Part shown: piece by piece, positions 52,627-59,914 of the stretch
Layout: each line of letters opens with the position of its first letter
Numbering within the stretch: position 1 is the first letter of the stretch
DNA from: Paenibacillus arenilitoris
GTDB lineage: Bacteria; Bacillota; Bacilli; Paenibacillales; Paenibacillaceae
Direction: 5' to 3'
Assembly: GCF_014705655.1 (NCBI RefSeq)
Contig: NZ_JACXIY010000018.1
Location: forward strand, 116,106-180,105
DNA: 64,000 nt
Notes under the pieces: generated by a model
Told to the model about the DNA's origin: nothing
The model's input: only the letters and a program-made list of their open reading frames with translations
Databases searched by the model: none
Translations under genes and position numbers: made by a program

Positions 52627-53529
52627 ATGATGCGCAAACCGTTCATCAAACTGACAGCTGCATGCGTATTAACCGCTCTTGCGTTATATTACGGCGGAAT
52701 CCAGCAGCAAGCCGCGACGGCAACCGCGGCCGATACGCCAAAGGCGGCTGTCGAACCGCTTGCGGCGCAAGCCCGGCATTACGTGGACGAGCTCGCCGTT
52801 CAGCCGCAATTCGCGGACTGGAAGCAGTCCGATCTTCGCATCGCCCCCATCGGTCCCGGCACCCACGGCTGGCTCGTCATCGTGAAGCAAAACGCGATAA
52901 CGGTCGGCTATTTGATTATGCATGCGACCGAGGACGGCGGATACCGGCTGGGCGAATACGGCACGGGCAGCCGCCCGCCGTTCGACGAGCAAACGTTGTC
53001 GAGATCGCTCATGCAGCTTGAGCTGCAGGAGCCGGCTGGCCCGACCGAACGATTGTACGCCCATCCGCTGCTTGCCGCTTGGCAAGTGACCGCAGCCGAC
53101 GAGTATTATTTGACGGATGCCGCGAGCGGCGAGCTGCTGCCCGTCCAGCCGGCGGAATGGCTGGCTGCCGCTTCGGCTCCGCTCCAACATAACGAGAAGG
53201 ATCAAGCTCCTTCTACAGCCAAGCTGATCAAGCATTTTACGCTGCCGTCATTCGATCCCTACGCCAAGCTGCCGTGGCTGACGAAAGCTCCTCTTCCTTT
53301 GAAAGCAGGCAGTTACATGCCCCTGTTCGCCCAAATTAACAAAAAAGAACAGCTCCGCTATACCGCGGAACTGTTCGAAGGACAAATGCTGTATGTGTGG
53401 TCCGTCGTCGGTTATAACAAATGGGATACCGGACAGCTCTATCTCGCTTTGGAAACGGGGGAAGACGGTTCCGACCGCCGGTATATCCCGCTGCCGCTGC
53501 TTGAGGAGCTCGGCCGTTTTTACCGCTGA
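52627..53529 (+). CDS. secreted or membrane-anchored protein of unknown function
   Basis: A 300-residue protein with an N-terminal signal or anchor segment (about 8-25, PFIKLTAACVLTALALYYGG), then an Ala/Thr-rich linker to residue 45. The rest is soluble and beta-rich, with aromatic residues near the end (LYVWSVVGYNKWDTGQLYLALETG). No known family. The ATG (or the next codon, also ATG) follows GAGGTGATCC. It is downstream of yqhG and convergent with yqzE, overlapping it by 10 bases. The role may be cell-envelope related, judged only from its export signal. Confidence 0.8.
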   Translation: MMRKPFIKLTAACVLTALALYYGGIQQQAATATAADTPKAAVEPLAAQARHYVDELAVQPQFADWKQSDLRIAPIGPGTHGWLVIVKQNAITVGYLIMHATEDGGYRLGEYGTGSRPPFDEQTLSRSLMQLELQEPAGPTERLYAHPLLAAWQVTAADEYYLTDAASGELLPVQPAEWLAAASAPLQHNEKDQAPSTAKLIKHFTLPSFDPYAKLPWLTKAPLPLKAGSYMPLFAQINKKEQLRYTAELFEGQMLYVWSVVGYNKWDTGQLYLALETGEDGSDRRYIPLPLLEELGRFYR

Positions 53530-53720
53530 CGGTGCGTTATGCCCCGCCACCAGAGCATAAGGCTCATCGGCCCCCAGCCGAACCATCGCGTCAGCCACGG
53601 CTCCCTCTGCGCCCTGGCTGACGTTCTCGTTTGTTTGCGCTCCGCTTTCGGCGTTTCGATATATTGCACGAATTGCTCCGTTACGAATTTCACGTATTCA
53701 TCGCCTTTGATCTTAGCCAT
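53520..53720 (-). CDS. yqzE: YqzE family protein
   Basis: A 66-residue protein matching YqzE: KIKGDEYVKFVTEQFVQYIETPKAERKQ, then a short basic region and WLTRWFGWGPMSLMLWWRG, a hydrophobic C-terminal segment likely to touch the membrane. In Bacillus, yqzE lies after the comG operon; its function is not known. Here it stands alone, and no comG genes are seen. ATG start with GAGGAG upstream. The 3' end overlaps the convergent secreted-protein gene. Confidence 0.88.
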   Translation of the reverse strand: MAKIKGDEYVKFVTEQFVQYIETPKAERKQTRTSARAQREPWLTRWFGWGPMSLMLWWRGITHRQR

Positions 53721-53787
53721 TCCAGCCCACTCCTCGCTAAGTAGAATGATACCTTCAGTTTGCCCCGGACGAATCGAACGTAAACAT

Positions 53788-53817
53788 GCATGAGTTTTCC
53801 TTCAAACAGCCACGCTA
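53788..53817 (+). promoter_or_regulatory. possible sigma-G promoter of the amidase gene
   Basis: GCATG (53788-53792) and CACGCTA (53811-53817) are 18 bases apart, resembling the forespore sigma-G consensus (GHATR, CATWMTA; five of seven in the -10). The site lies 35 bases before the ATG. It fits the sporulation expression of CwlD-type enzymes but is a weak match. Confidence 0.3.
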
Positions 53818-53851
53818 CTTATAAAACAGCAAGAGGAGGAAACGAATCGTC

Positions 53852-54544
53852 ATGCTTCGAAAAATCATTGCAGGAACCGCCGCTTTATGGATGACGGCGG
53901 CTTGCGTCTCCGCCGCTTCGCCGCAGCTGCCGGCCGCGACCGAACGGGATTGGGCGCTGCCGCGCGCGGAGGTCATTATCGACGCGGGCCACGGCGGCAT
54001 CGACGGCGGGGCGACCGCGGCGAACGTGCTCGAGAAGGACATCAACCTCGCTATCGCCAAAAAGCTGTACCTCCTGCTTCAAAGCCAAGGCATCGCGGCC
54101 GTTCTGAACCGTACGGGCGATTACGCGCTGAGCGACGATAACCGCTGGCATGCGACGAGATCGCGGCACCGCAAAGATCTGTCGCAGCGCAAGCAGCTTA
54201 CCGAGGAAATCGACGGCAAGCTGCTCGTCAGCCTGCACGTGAATTGGTCCAAAAACGGCTCGCAGTACGGGCCGCTCGTTCTGCATCAAAAAGCCGGCGA
54301 AAGCGCGCTGCTTGCGTTCTGCATCCAGGATACGCTCAACCGGCAGCAGAATACGGCTTTCCTGCCCAGGGAAGGAAAGCCGTATTATTTGCTCAACCGC
54401 GTAGAGCTGCCGGCCGTTATCGTTGAAATGGGGTTTATTAGCAGCCCTCGCGATCGGGCTATGCTGACCGATTCGCGCCGCCAGACCGAGATCGCGGCGG
54501 CGATCGCTTCAGGAATTCGGCAATATAAATGGATCGCCGATTGA
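53852..54544 (+). CDS. N-acetylmuramoyl-L-alanine amidase, CwlD-like
   Basis: A 230-residue exported amidase of the Amidase_3 family, which cuts the bond between muramic acid and the peptide in cell-wall peptidoglycan. Zinc ligands are His47 (DAGHGG), Glu61 and His129 (SLHVN); catalytic Glu192 is in VEMGF. The signal segment is 1-22. Length and domain content (no cell-wall-binding repeats) match CwlD, which starts muramic-delta-lactam formation in spore cortex, but a vegetative amidase is possible. The ATG follows GAGGAGG. Its 3' end overlaps the convergent deacetylase gene by 36 bases. Confidence 0.88.
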   Translation: MLRKIIAGTAALWMTAACVSAASPQLPAATERDWALPRAEVIIDAGHGGIDGGATAANVLEKDINLAIAKKLYLLLQSQGIAAVLNRTGDYALSDDNRWHATRSRHRKDLSQRKQLTEEIDGKLLVSLHVNWSKNGSQYGPLVLHQKAGESALLAFCIQDTLNRQQNTAFLPREGKPYYLLNRVELPAVIVEMGFISSPRDRAMLTDSRRQTEIAAAIASGIRQYKWIAD

Positions 54545-55423
54545 GCCTTTCGTCAATTGCGTCAGCTTAACGAACTTCACGCTTTGCCGCATGCCGGGGA
54601 TCGACCGGGCGAGCACCGACGCCGTCTTTTTCCCCGGCGGGCCGACATGGCCGATCGTCACGCAGCTGGCGTTCGATTCCAGATGCTTGCGGAGCACGCC
54701 GATTTGCTTCGAAATATGCTGCACGGTGTACACGTCGTCAAGGAAAACGTCGTTGGACACGATCGCGACGCCGACCTCTTCCGCGATTTTCGGTACGACC
54801 GTTTTGTAGGTGGTCCGGCTGTCGAGGAAGAACAGTCCGCGCTCCCTGCACACCTCGAGCACGATCCGCATAACACGCACGTCGGCTGTCGCCTTGGAGC
54901 CCATATGATTGTTCATGCCGATCGCGTGCGGTACGTCGTCGATCGCGTTCTCAACGCGCTTCCGGATTTCGGCATCCGTCAGATCCGTCGTGAGCGCCCC
55001 GGGACCAAGCCATTTCCGAAGACCCTTGACCGGCTCCATCGGCATGTGGACGATGACGTCGTGACCGCGCCGGTGCGCTTCCTCCGCGTCACGCTTCGTC
55101 GTCGGCATGAACGGCATGATGGCGGCGGTAAACCGGACAGGCAGCTTCATCATCTCCTCCGTCCCGTCCATGTCGTTTCCGAAGTCGTCGATGACGATGG
55201 CGACGGTTCGTTGGTCTTGCTCCTCCCCCGCCGCTCCGGATGATCCGTGCTTCGCCTGCGGGGCGGGACTTGCGGCTGCGCTGCCGGGCATACAGCCAAG
55301 TCCGGCCAGAGCGAGCAGCAAGACGGTTTTCGCGGCGAATAAGAGTGCGGTTCGCACGCTCCTTTCGTTTTCATGCGGCGTTAAGTCCGCGACGGAATGA
55401 TGAGGCCTCTGATGTCTGATCAT
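54509..55423 (-). CDS. divergent polysaccharide deacetylase family protein
   Basis: About 304 residues, of the divergent polysaccharide deacetylase (DUF610, YibQ-like) family. After an N-terminal stretch and signal-type segment (about 24-50), the domain starts TVAIVIDDFGNDMDGTEEMMKLPVRFTAAIMPFMPTT and includes RGHDVIVHMPMEP, GMNNHMGSKAT, GLFFLDSRTTYKT and CVTIGHVGP. These hold the Asp and His residues of the deacetylase metal site. I use the ATG at 55423 with GAGG 11 bases upstream; a GTG at 55435 is the alternative. It may act on peptidoglycan or a surface polymer, together with the convergent amidase. Confidence 0.85.
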   Translation of the reverse strand: MIRHQRPHHSVADLTPHENERSVRTALLFAAKTVLLLALAGLGCMPGSAAASPAPQAKHGSSGAAGEEQDQRTVAIVIDDFGNDMDGTEEMMKLPVRFTAAIMPFMPTTKRDAEEAHRRGHDVIVHMPMEPVKGLRKWLGPGALTTDLTDAEIRKRVENAIDDVPHAIGMNNHMGSKATADVRVMRIVLEVCRERGLFFLDSRTTYKTVVPKIAEEVGVAIVSNDVFLDDVYTVQHISKQIGVLRKHLESNASCVTIGHVGPPGKKTASVLARSIPGMRQSVKFVKLTQLTKGSIGDPFILPNS

Positions 55424-55507
55424 CGATGCACGCACCTCGCTTTTTTACCCTCATTGTTTGTGGAGGCGACGCAAAATATGCTGAATATTTAAACTTATTG
55501 CGGATTG

Positions 55508-55537
55508 TTGACTTCTCGCGCTGCGCCATGCTACTAT
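55508..55537 (+). promoter_or_regulatory. promoter of tRNA-Leu copy 1
   Basis: TTGACT (55508-55513) and TACTAT (55532-55537), 18-base spacer, with TGC before the -10 (extended -10 type). The arrangement is nearly the same as that before copy 2. Confidence 0.75.
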
Positions 55538-55559
55538 AAGGAACGTAATTTCTTTGCAT

Positions 55560-55643
55560 GCGGTCGTGGCGGAATTGGCAGACGCGCTAGATTCAGGTTC
55601 TAGTGGTGTAACAGCCGTGGAGGTTCGAGTCCTCTCGACCGCA
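55560..55643 (+). tRNA. tRNA-Leu (CAG), copy 1
   Basis: Complete cloverleaf with GCGGTCG / CGACCGC acceptor stem, D-arm TGGCAGACGCGCTA, anticodon stem CTAGA/TCTAG with loop TTCAGGT (anticodon CAG), a long variable arm and the T-arm GAGGTTCGAGTCCTC. Discriminator A. The CCA end is not encoded. Its body is identical to copy 2 at 58967. Confidence 0.95.
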
Positions 55644-55663
55644 TTTCCCTATTTAATCAGACA

Positions 55664-55702
55664 GGCCCGCAAATTGCTCTTGCAGCGATTTGCGGGCCTT
55701 TT
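55664..55702 (+). terminator. intrinsic terminator of tRNA-Leu copy 1
   Basis: GGCCCGCAAAT / ATTTGCGGGCC, extended by a smaller GC..GC pairing, followed by TTTT. Confidence 0.85.
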
Positions 55703-55852
55703 CTCATGCCTAAGGACGGCCACTCCGATCCGAATCGGAAGACAAGTTCGGAGGATTGTCAATTAGAATAGCTCTAACGAGTCATCCAATCGGGCGAGTT
55801 ATTCCGTTATAATGAACAAGATTTTAAAACGAAGTGGAACGGGGTAATGATT

Positions 55853-57271
55853 ATGGGTGCAATGCCAGCAGAGAAGTTAAATCCGCCTTCGCAGACCGAA
55901 CCGGCTATCCGGCCTTCATCGGGACTGCGACAGGCCATCTACCAATCGGTCTGGAGATGGCATTTTTACGCGGGAATTATTTTTGCGCCTTTTTTGATCA
56001 TTCTGGCTTTCAGCGGCGCCGTGTATTTGTTCAAGCCGCAAATCGAAAATTATTTATACAAGGATATGCTGACCGTACGCGAGGCGGGCTCATCCCCCAT
56101 GTCGCCCGAAGCGATTATCGGGAAGACGGTGAAAGCTTACCCGGGCACAACGGTAGCCTCCATCACCCTTGCCGGCAAACCGGAGTCGAGCTACAAGCTG
56201 TCGGTGACCCGCAACGAAACATCGACGACGATGTACGTCGATCCCTACACCGGCAACGCGCTGGGCATGATGGACAGCGACAAAACGTTCTCCGCTTTCT
56301 TCAAAAAACTGCATAGCGAGCTTGTCGTCGGCGGAACGATCGCCAATCGGCTCGTCGAGCTGGCAGCGTGCTGGGCGGTCATTCTCCTATTGACGGGTCT
56401 TTTTCTGTGGTGGCCGCGCAGCAAATCCGCCGTTTGGGGAACGATTCTCCCAAGGCTGAGCAAGCCGGGCAGCCGCCAGTTTTGGCGGGATTTGCACGCG
56501 GTGCCGGCCTTCTGGCTTTCCCTCGTTCTGCTCGTCATCATCGCCGGAGGACTGCCATGGTCGGGCATTATGGGCGGACAGATCGACAAGCTGGCCAATT
56601 CGACGAATACGAATACCCCTCCTTATGCGTATAGCTTCGGCGAGAAGCCGGAATCGGTCACCGTGGCCAAAGATATAGCGGAGGATTTGCCTTGGGCGGC
56701 CGAAAATATCGCGGTCCCGTCATCCGCCGCCGGCGGTTACGTTCCGCTTGGCCTTGATGAAATTGCCGCCATTGCCGACCGGCAAGACGTGAAGAAGCCA
56801 TACACGATTACGTTGGCAAGCGGGGAAAGAGGCGTGTTCACGGTTTCTACTTCGCACACGGTTCCGGGCCAAAACGCGACGCTGCACATGGATCAATATA
56901 GCGGCGCCGTTCTGACGGATGTCCGCTTCGCGGACTACGGCATTATGGCGAAAGCGATCACTTACGGAATCGCCTTCCATGAAGGCCGCTTATTCGGCCT
57001 TGCGAATCAGCTGATCGGTCTCATCGCATGCGCCGGCCTTATCTTGATTGCGTTCAGCTCCTACGTCATGTGGCGCAAGCGTAAGCCCAGCGGCAAGCTG
57101 GGCGCACCGGCCAAGCCGAAGAGCAACAAAACGACGCTTGGCGTGCTGCTCATCATGCTCGCGTGCGGCGCGGCCATGCCGCTGGTCGGAGCGTCTCTCC
57201 TATTCGTGCTGCTGCTTGATCTGTTCATCCTTCGCAGAATAAAATCGCTGCGGCATTGGTTCTCAATCTAA
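55853..57271 (+). CDS. PepSY-associated membrane protein
   Basis: About 472 residues of the PepSY_TM family. TM1 is at about 36-58 (WHFYAGIIFAPFLIILAFSGAVYLF), two or three more helices lie near 170-185 and 215-235, and more at the C terminus (GLILIAFSSYVMW, then TLGVLLIMLACGAAMPLVGASLLFVLLLDLF). Extracellular PepSY-like parts lie in between (DMLTVREAGS to VASITLAGKP; KKPYTITLASG). Members are linked to siderophore/heme iron uptake, flavin or electron transfer. ATG at 55853 is better spaced to the GGGG site than the ATG six bases upstream. It leads a three-gene group with a FixH-like lipoprotein and cytochrome c; a TATAAT at 55808-55813 may be its -10. Confidence 0.88.
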   Translation: MGAMPAEKLNPPSQTEPAIRPSSGLRQAIYQSVWRWHFYAGIIFAPFLIILAFSGAVYLFKPQIENYLYKDMLTVREAGSSPMSPEAIIGKTVKAYPGTTVASITLAGKPESSYKLSVTRNETSTTMYVDPYTGNALGMMDSDKTFSAFFKKLHSELVVGGTIANRLVELAACWAVILLLTGLFLWWPRSKSAVWGTILPRLSKPGSRQFWRDLHAVPAFWLSLVLLVIIAGGLPWSGIMGGQIDKLANSTNTNTPPYAYSFGEKPESVTVAKDIAEDLPWAAENIAVPSSAAGGYVPLGLDEIAAIADRQDVKKPYTITLASGERGVFTVSTSHTVPGQNATLHMDQYSGAVLTDVRFADYGIMAKAITYGIAFHEGRLFGLANQLIGLIACAGLILIAFSSYVMWRKRKPSGKLGAPAKPKSNKTTLGVLLIMLACGAAMPLVGASLLFVLLLDLFILRRIKSLRHWFSI

Positions 57272-57290
57272 AGGCAAGGAGATTATCCCG

Positions 57291-57788
57291 ATGAAAGCAC
57301 ACCTATACCGTTTGTCCTCGTGGGCATGGCCGCTGTTGCTCGTCCTCGCGCTTTGCGGGTGCACCGCAAATACGACGGAGACGGACGAGAACGGCCTCCG
57401 GCCGCATGTAACGGTCGACCTTAGCTTGCCCGAGAAGCCGGAAACCGGCATTCCCGGGCTGTATTTCGTGAAGGTGTCAAAGAGCGGCAAGCCGCTTCGG
57501 CATGCCGAGCAGGCGGATTTCGTCATTTGGCCGGAGGGCAAGGAGGAGTCCGCCGTTACGGTCAAGGCGGAGGAAACGTCCCCTGGCGTTTATTCGGTCA
57601 GCCATACGATCGAAGTGGAAGGGATCTATCTGATCCAATCGCGCATAAACGCCGACGGCGAACAGGTCATGCCGGCCAAACGCATCGCGATCGGCGCTCA
57701 TGCGGTCGAGCAGCTCGCCGTAATGGAAGCGGCGCAGAAATCCGGGACGGCCGCCCCCGCCGACGCAGGCGGACATCACCATCACTAA
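57291..57788 (+). CDS. FixH/YtkA-like lipoprotein with C-terminal His tail
   Basis: A 165-residue lipoprotein (signal peptide with LCGC, Cys24). The middle (about 37-140) is a FixH/YtkA-like beta domain: VTVDLSLPEKPETGIPGLYFVKVSKSGKPL and GVYSVSHTIEVEGIYLIQSRIN. The tail GGHHHH ends the protein. FixH proteins assist assembly or copper supply of cytochrome oxidases; the terminal His run suggests metal binding. It lies 19 bases after the PepSY gene and before a cytochrome c gene, a setting that supports an envelope redox or metal role. The ATG is preceded by AAGGCAAGGAG. Confidence 0.82.
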   Translation: MKAHLYRLSSWAWPLLLVLALCGCTANTTETDENGLRPHVTVDLSLPEKPETGIPGLYFVKVSKSGKPLRHAEQADFVIWPEGKEESAVTVKAEETSPGVYSVSHTIEVEGIYLIQSRINADGEQVMPAKRIAIGAHAVEQLAVMEAAQKSGTAAPADAGGHHHH

Positions 57789-57870
57789 GGCGGATGACCC
57801 TTTCGAGCTATGGCCAACCTGTCCTGCAATAAGTATACTGAATGGGAATGTAACGGAAAGGGGGATTTTC

Positions 57871-58233
57871 ATGCAAAAGCGGGTTATGTCGATCATGCTA
57901 GGCTTTGCTGCTTTGCTTGCCGTATTTTTGCTTCTGTTCAATCTTCCGGAAAAGGAAGAGGTCGCGCAGGACAGCCATCCGATTGTCGTACCGGACACTC
58001 CGGTTGATATCGCAAGCGCCGAATCCATCTATAAAAGCAACTGCATGGCATGCCACGGCGATGAATTTCAGGGAGCGATGGGACCCGCGCTTAAGCAGGT
58101 CGGAGCCGAAATGAGCAAGGAGCGGATATACAAGCAAATCGTAAATGGCGGCGGGGGCATGCCGGGCTACGAGGGCCGGTTAACCGAGGAAGAAATCGTA
58201 AACTTGACCAACTGGCTTGGCTCCTTTAAATAA
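57871..58233 (+). CDS. membrane-anchored cytochrome c (c550/c551 type)
   Basis: A 120-residue protein with an N-terminal membrane anchor (7-24), a linker and one class I heme domain. The heme attachment site is CMACH (58-62) and Met97 in GGGGMPGYEG is the sixth ligand. The size matches small Bacillus cytochromes c550/c551. It transfers electrons outside the membrane, toward a terminal oxidase or reductase. ATG follows AAAGGGGGA. Third of the PepSY / FixH / cytochrome group; a terminator follows. Confidence 0.93.
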   Translation: MQKRVMSIMLGFAALLAVFLLLFNLPEKEEVAQDSHPIVVPDTPVDIASAESIYKSNCMACHGDEFQGAMGPALKQVGAEMSKERIYKQIVNGGGGMPGYEGRLTEEEIVNLTNWLGSFK

Positions 58234-58311
58234 CCGTAACAGGAGCAACGGCTGACGCCATCCTCTTGGCGGCAAATTCAGTGCCAAACTATAGATTGTT
58301 ATTTTTCCATG

Positions 58312-58357
58312 AAAACAGCACGTTTCTTTTCTCTCGGATAAGAACGCGCTGTTTTTT
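58312..58357. terminator. bidirectional terminator between cytochrome c and rrf2-like genes
   Basis: An imperfect stem AAAACAGCACGTTTCTT / AAGAACGCGCTGTTTT ending in a T-run on the plus strand and in A residues (T on the minus strand) on the left side. Confidence 0.8.
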
Positions 58358-58379
58358 CGTTCAGGGTTGATGAAGACCG

Positions 58380-58802
58380 TTACAACCTGCCGGCGACATC
58401 CGCCGTTATTTGCGCCAGTGTCATTTGGGACAGCTTATGCTCCATCGCCTTCCGCGCTTCCTGGAAAGCCGCCTCGATGCTCGATTGGATATTGCGGCCG
58501 ACCGGACAATCGGGATTCGGCTTCTCGTGCACGGCGAACAGCTCCTCCTGACCGTTGTGATGAACCGCGCGGTAAATATCAAGGAGCGTAATCGCTTCCG
58601 GCGGCCGGGTCATGACGGCTCCGGCCACTCCCGCGCTTGTCGCGACGAGTCCCGCCTTGCTCAGCATGCCCATGATTCTGCGGATGACGACGGGATTCGT
58701 GTTCACGCTGCCCGCAATATAATCGGACGTCAGTCTGGCCGCCCTATTCGCATCGAGCAGCGTCATGATGTGGACCGCCATCGCAAACCGGTTGCTCGTC
58801 AT
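58380..58802 (-). CDS. Rrf2 family transcriptional regulator
   Basis: A 140-residue winged-helix regulator of the Rrf2 type: SNRFAMAVHIMTLLD, LTSDYIAGSVNTNPVVIRRIMGMLSKAGLVATSAGVAGAVMTRPPEAITLLDIYRAV. Only one Cys (NPDCPVG) is present, so the three-Cys iron-sulfur site of IscR/NsrR is lacking and it is closer to YwnA-type members. ATG at 58802. A consensus promoter and an overlapping inverted repeat suggest that it represses itself. It is convergent with the cytochrome c gene; other targets are unknown. Confidence 0.9.
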   Translation of the reverse strand: MTSNRFAMAVHIMTLLDANRAARLTSDYIAGSVNTNPVVIRRIMGMLSKAGLVATSAGVAGAVMTRPPEAITLLDIYRAVHHNGQEELFAVHEKPNPDCPVGRNIQSSIEAAFQEARKAMEHKLSQMTLAQITADVAGRL

Positions 58803-58832
58803 TGCAAACACCGCCTGTCTCGTTCGGATTGT

Positions 58833-58870
58833 ATGTAAGCATTATAGTTACATGCTGTTATCGTTGTCAA
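58833..58870 (-). promoter_or_regulatory. promoter and probable operator of the rrf2-like gene
   Basis: Minus-strand TTGACA (58865-58870) and TATAAT (58841-58846) with an 18-base spacer, both perfect consensus. ATGTAA (58833-58838) and TTACAT (58848-58853) form an inverted repeat that flanks the -10, as for an autorepressor site. Confidence 0.75.
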
Positions 58871-58913
58871 ACGGCCGGCTTTATCAAGGCGAAAAAAAAC
58901 ATAAAATAATAGC

Positions 58914-58943
58914 TTGACTATCATGCCCAGCCCATGCTATTAT
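58914..58943 (+). promoter_or_regulatory. promoter of tRNA-Leu copy 2
   Basis: TTGACT (58914-58919) and TATTAT (58938-58943), 18-base spacer with TGC before the -10. It closely resembles the promoter of copy 1. Confidence 0.75.
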
Positions 58944-58966
58944 ATTTTTTGTTGACACATTGATTT

Positions 58967-59053
58967 GCGGTCGTGGCGGAATTGGCAGACGCGCTAGATT
59001 CAGGTTCTAGTGGTGTAACAGCCGTGGAGGTTCGAGTCCTCTCGACCGCACCA
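58967..59053 (+). tRNA. tRNA-Leu (CAG), copy 2
   Basis: The 84-base body (58967-59050) is identical to copy 1: acceptor GCGGTCG/CGACCGC, anticodon CAG, long variable arm. Here CCA follows directly (59051-59053), so the 3' end is encoded. Confidence 0.95.
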
Positions 59054-59068
59054 ATTCACAGATGAACG

Positions 59069-59099
59069 GAATCGCCCTCGGAGAGAGCGGTTCTTTTTT
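59069..59099 (+). terminator. intrinsic terminator of tRNA-Leu copy 2
   Basis: GAATCGCCCTC / GAGAGCGGTTC stem (one wobble, one mismatch) with a three-base loop, followed by TTTTTT. Confidence 0.8.
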
Positions 59100-59208
59100 A
59101 TTTCATATCGTTTGAAAACCGCGAAAGGCAGCTTCGAACGTCGATGACGATTCGGCAGCTGCCTTTATTAATAAGTCCTCATCCGCCATCTGTAGGCCGG
59201 AACGTCTG

Positions 59209-59421
59209 CTAGAACAACCGCGGACGCTCTTCCGACGCCGGCACGATCGTATAGCTCCTGCTGAGCTTCACGACGCGCCGGTTCGGGCGCCGGACAACGA
59301 ACGACGACTCGTCCCAAGCGACGACGATCCCGAGTACGTCGTTGGCTTCCATCGCGTCCCGAACGACTCTGACGGTCTCGCCGCTAAGGCGGAACTGATC
59401 CAACTGCTCTTCGCTTACCAA
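59209..59421 (-). CDS. small conserved-looking protein of unknown function
   Basis: About 70 residues, LVSEEQLDQFRLSGETVRVVRD onward, with a beta-strand pattern (VLGIVVAWDESSFVVRRPNRRVVKLSRSYTIVP) and a charged end. No known family, no membrane segment. I choose the TTG at 59421 because CGGAGGG lies seven bases before it. An ATG at 59475 would extend the protein by 18 residues, but its start region is part of a terminator hairpin. It follows the other small unknown gene on the same strand. Confidence 0.65.
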   Translation of the reverse strand: MVSEEQLDQFRLSGETVRVVRDAMEANDVLGIVVAWDESSFVVRRPNRRVVKLSRSYTIVPASEERPRLF

Positions 59422-59442
59422 CCGCATTCCCTCCGTATCTGC

Positions 59443-59482
59443 GAAAAGCCTCAATGCTTGCTCGCGCAGTCGCATTGAGGCT
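59443..59482 (-). terminator. terminator hairpin between two small genes
   Basis: Perfect ten-base inverted repeat AGCCTCAATG (59447-59456 on the plus strand) and CATTGAGGCT (59473-59482), followed on the minus strand by TTTT. It lies 29 bases after the stop at 59512. It also contains the ATG at 59475, so that codon would be masked in RNA. Confidence 0.65.
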
Positions 59483-59511
59483 CCCAATCCAATTGTTATC
59501 CGGCTTATCGA

Positions 59512-59832
59512 TTAACCCGCGTGCTCCTTCGCATCGTTGGTTTCGTACCATTCGTCCAGCACGCGCGAGGACATGACCCGCTTGCCGATATATTCGACCT
59601 GACGGTCCGTGAACTGTTCGTGCCATTCCACCTTCAGCTCGTCGCAAAGCTTCACGATGGTGAGCAGCTCCGACCAAGCGACGTAGCGTTTGTACCAGAA
59701 AAACTGCGGATGCTCAATCATATAAGGATACAAATCATCGAATTCCGTATGTTTGCAATCTAAGGCGCGCTCAAAGTGAATCTTCGCGTCGCCAAGCTTC
59801 GCATACAAAAACTGTGCGGACATTTCCCCCAT
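59512..59832 (-). CDS. hypothetical protein, aromatic-rich, helical
   Basis: A 106-residue soluble protein, not assigned to a family. It looks all-helical and aromatic-rich: YAKLGDAKIHFERALDC, FDDLYPYMIEHPQFFWYKRYVAWSELLTIVKLCDEL, and EWHEQFTDRQVEYIGKRVM. Two Cys (residues about 26 and 63). Its ATG follows GGGGAGG. It lies downstream of xpt on the same strand and is separated from the next small gene by a terminator. Confidence 0.75.
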   Translation of the reverse strand: MGEMSAQFLYAKLGDAKIHFERALDCKHTEFDDLYPYMIEHPQFFWYKRYVAWSELLTIVKLCDELKVEWHEQFTDRQVEYIGKRVMSSRVLDEWYETNDAKEHAG

Positions 59833-59914
59833 AACTTGCGCCTCCCCTCGGTTGGTTCTGTACCATTATACGCGATAATGCCGGCTTGGAAAAGAGCATT
59901 TGTACTGGAACATC

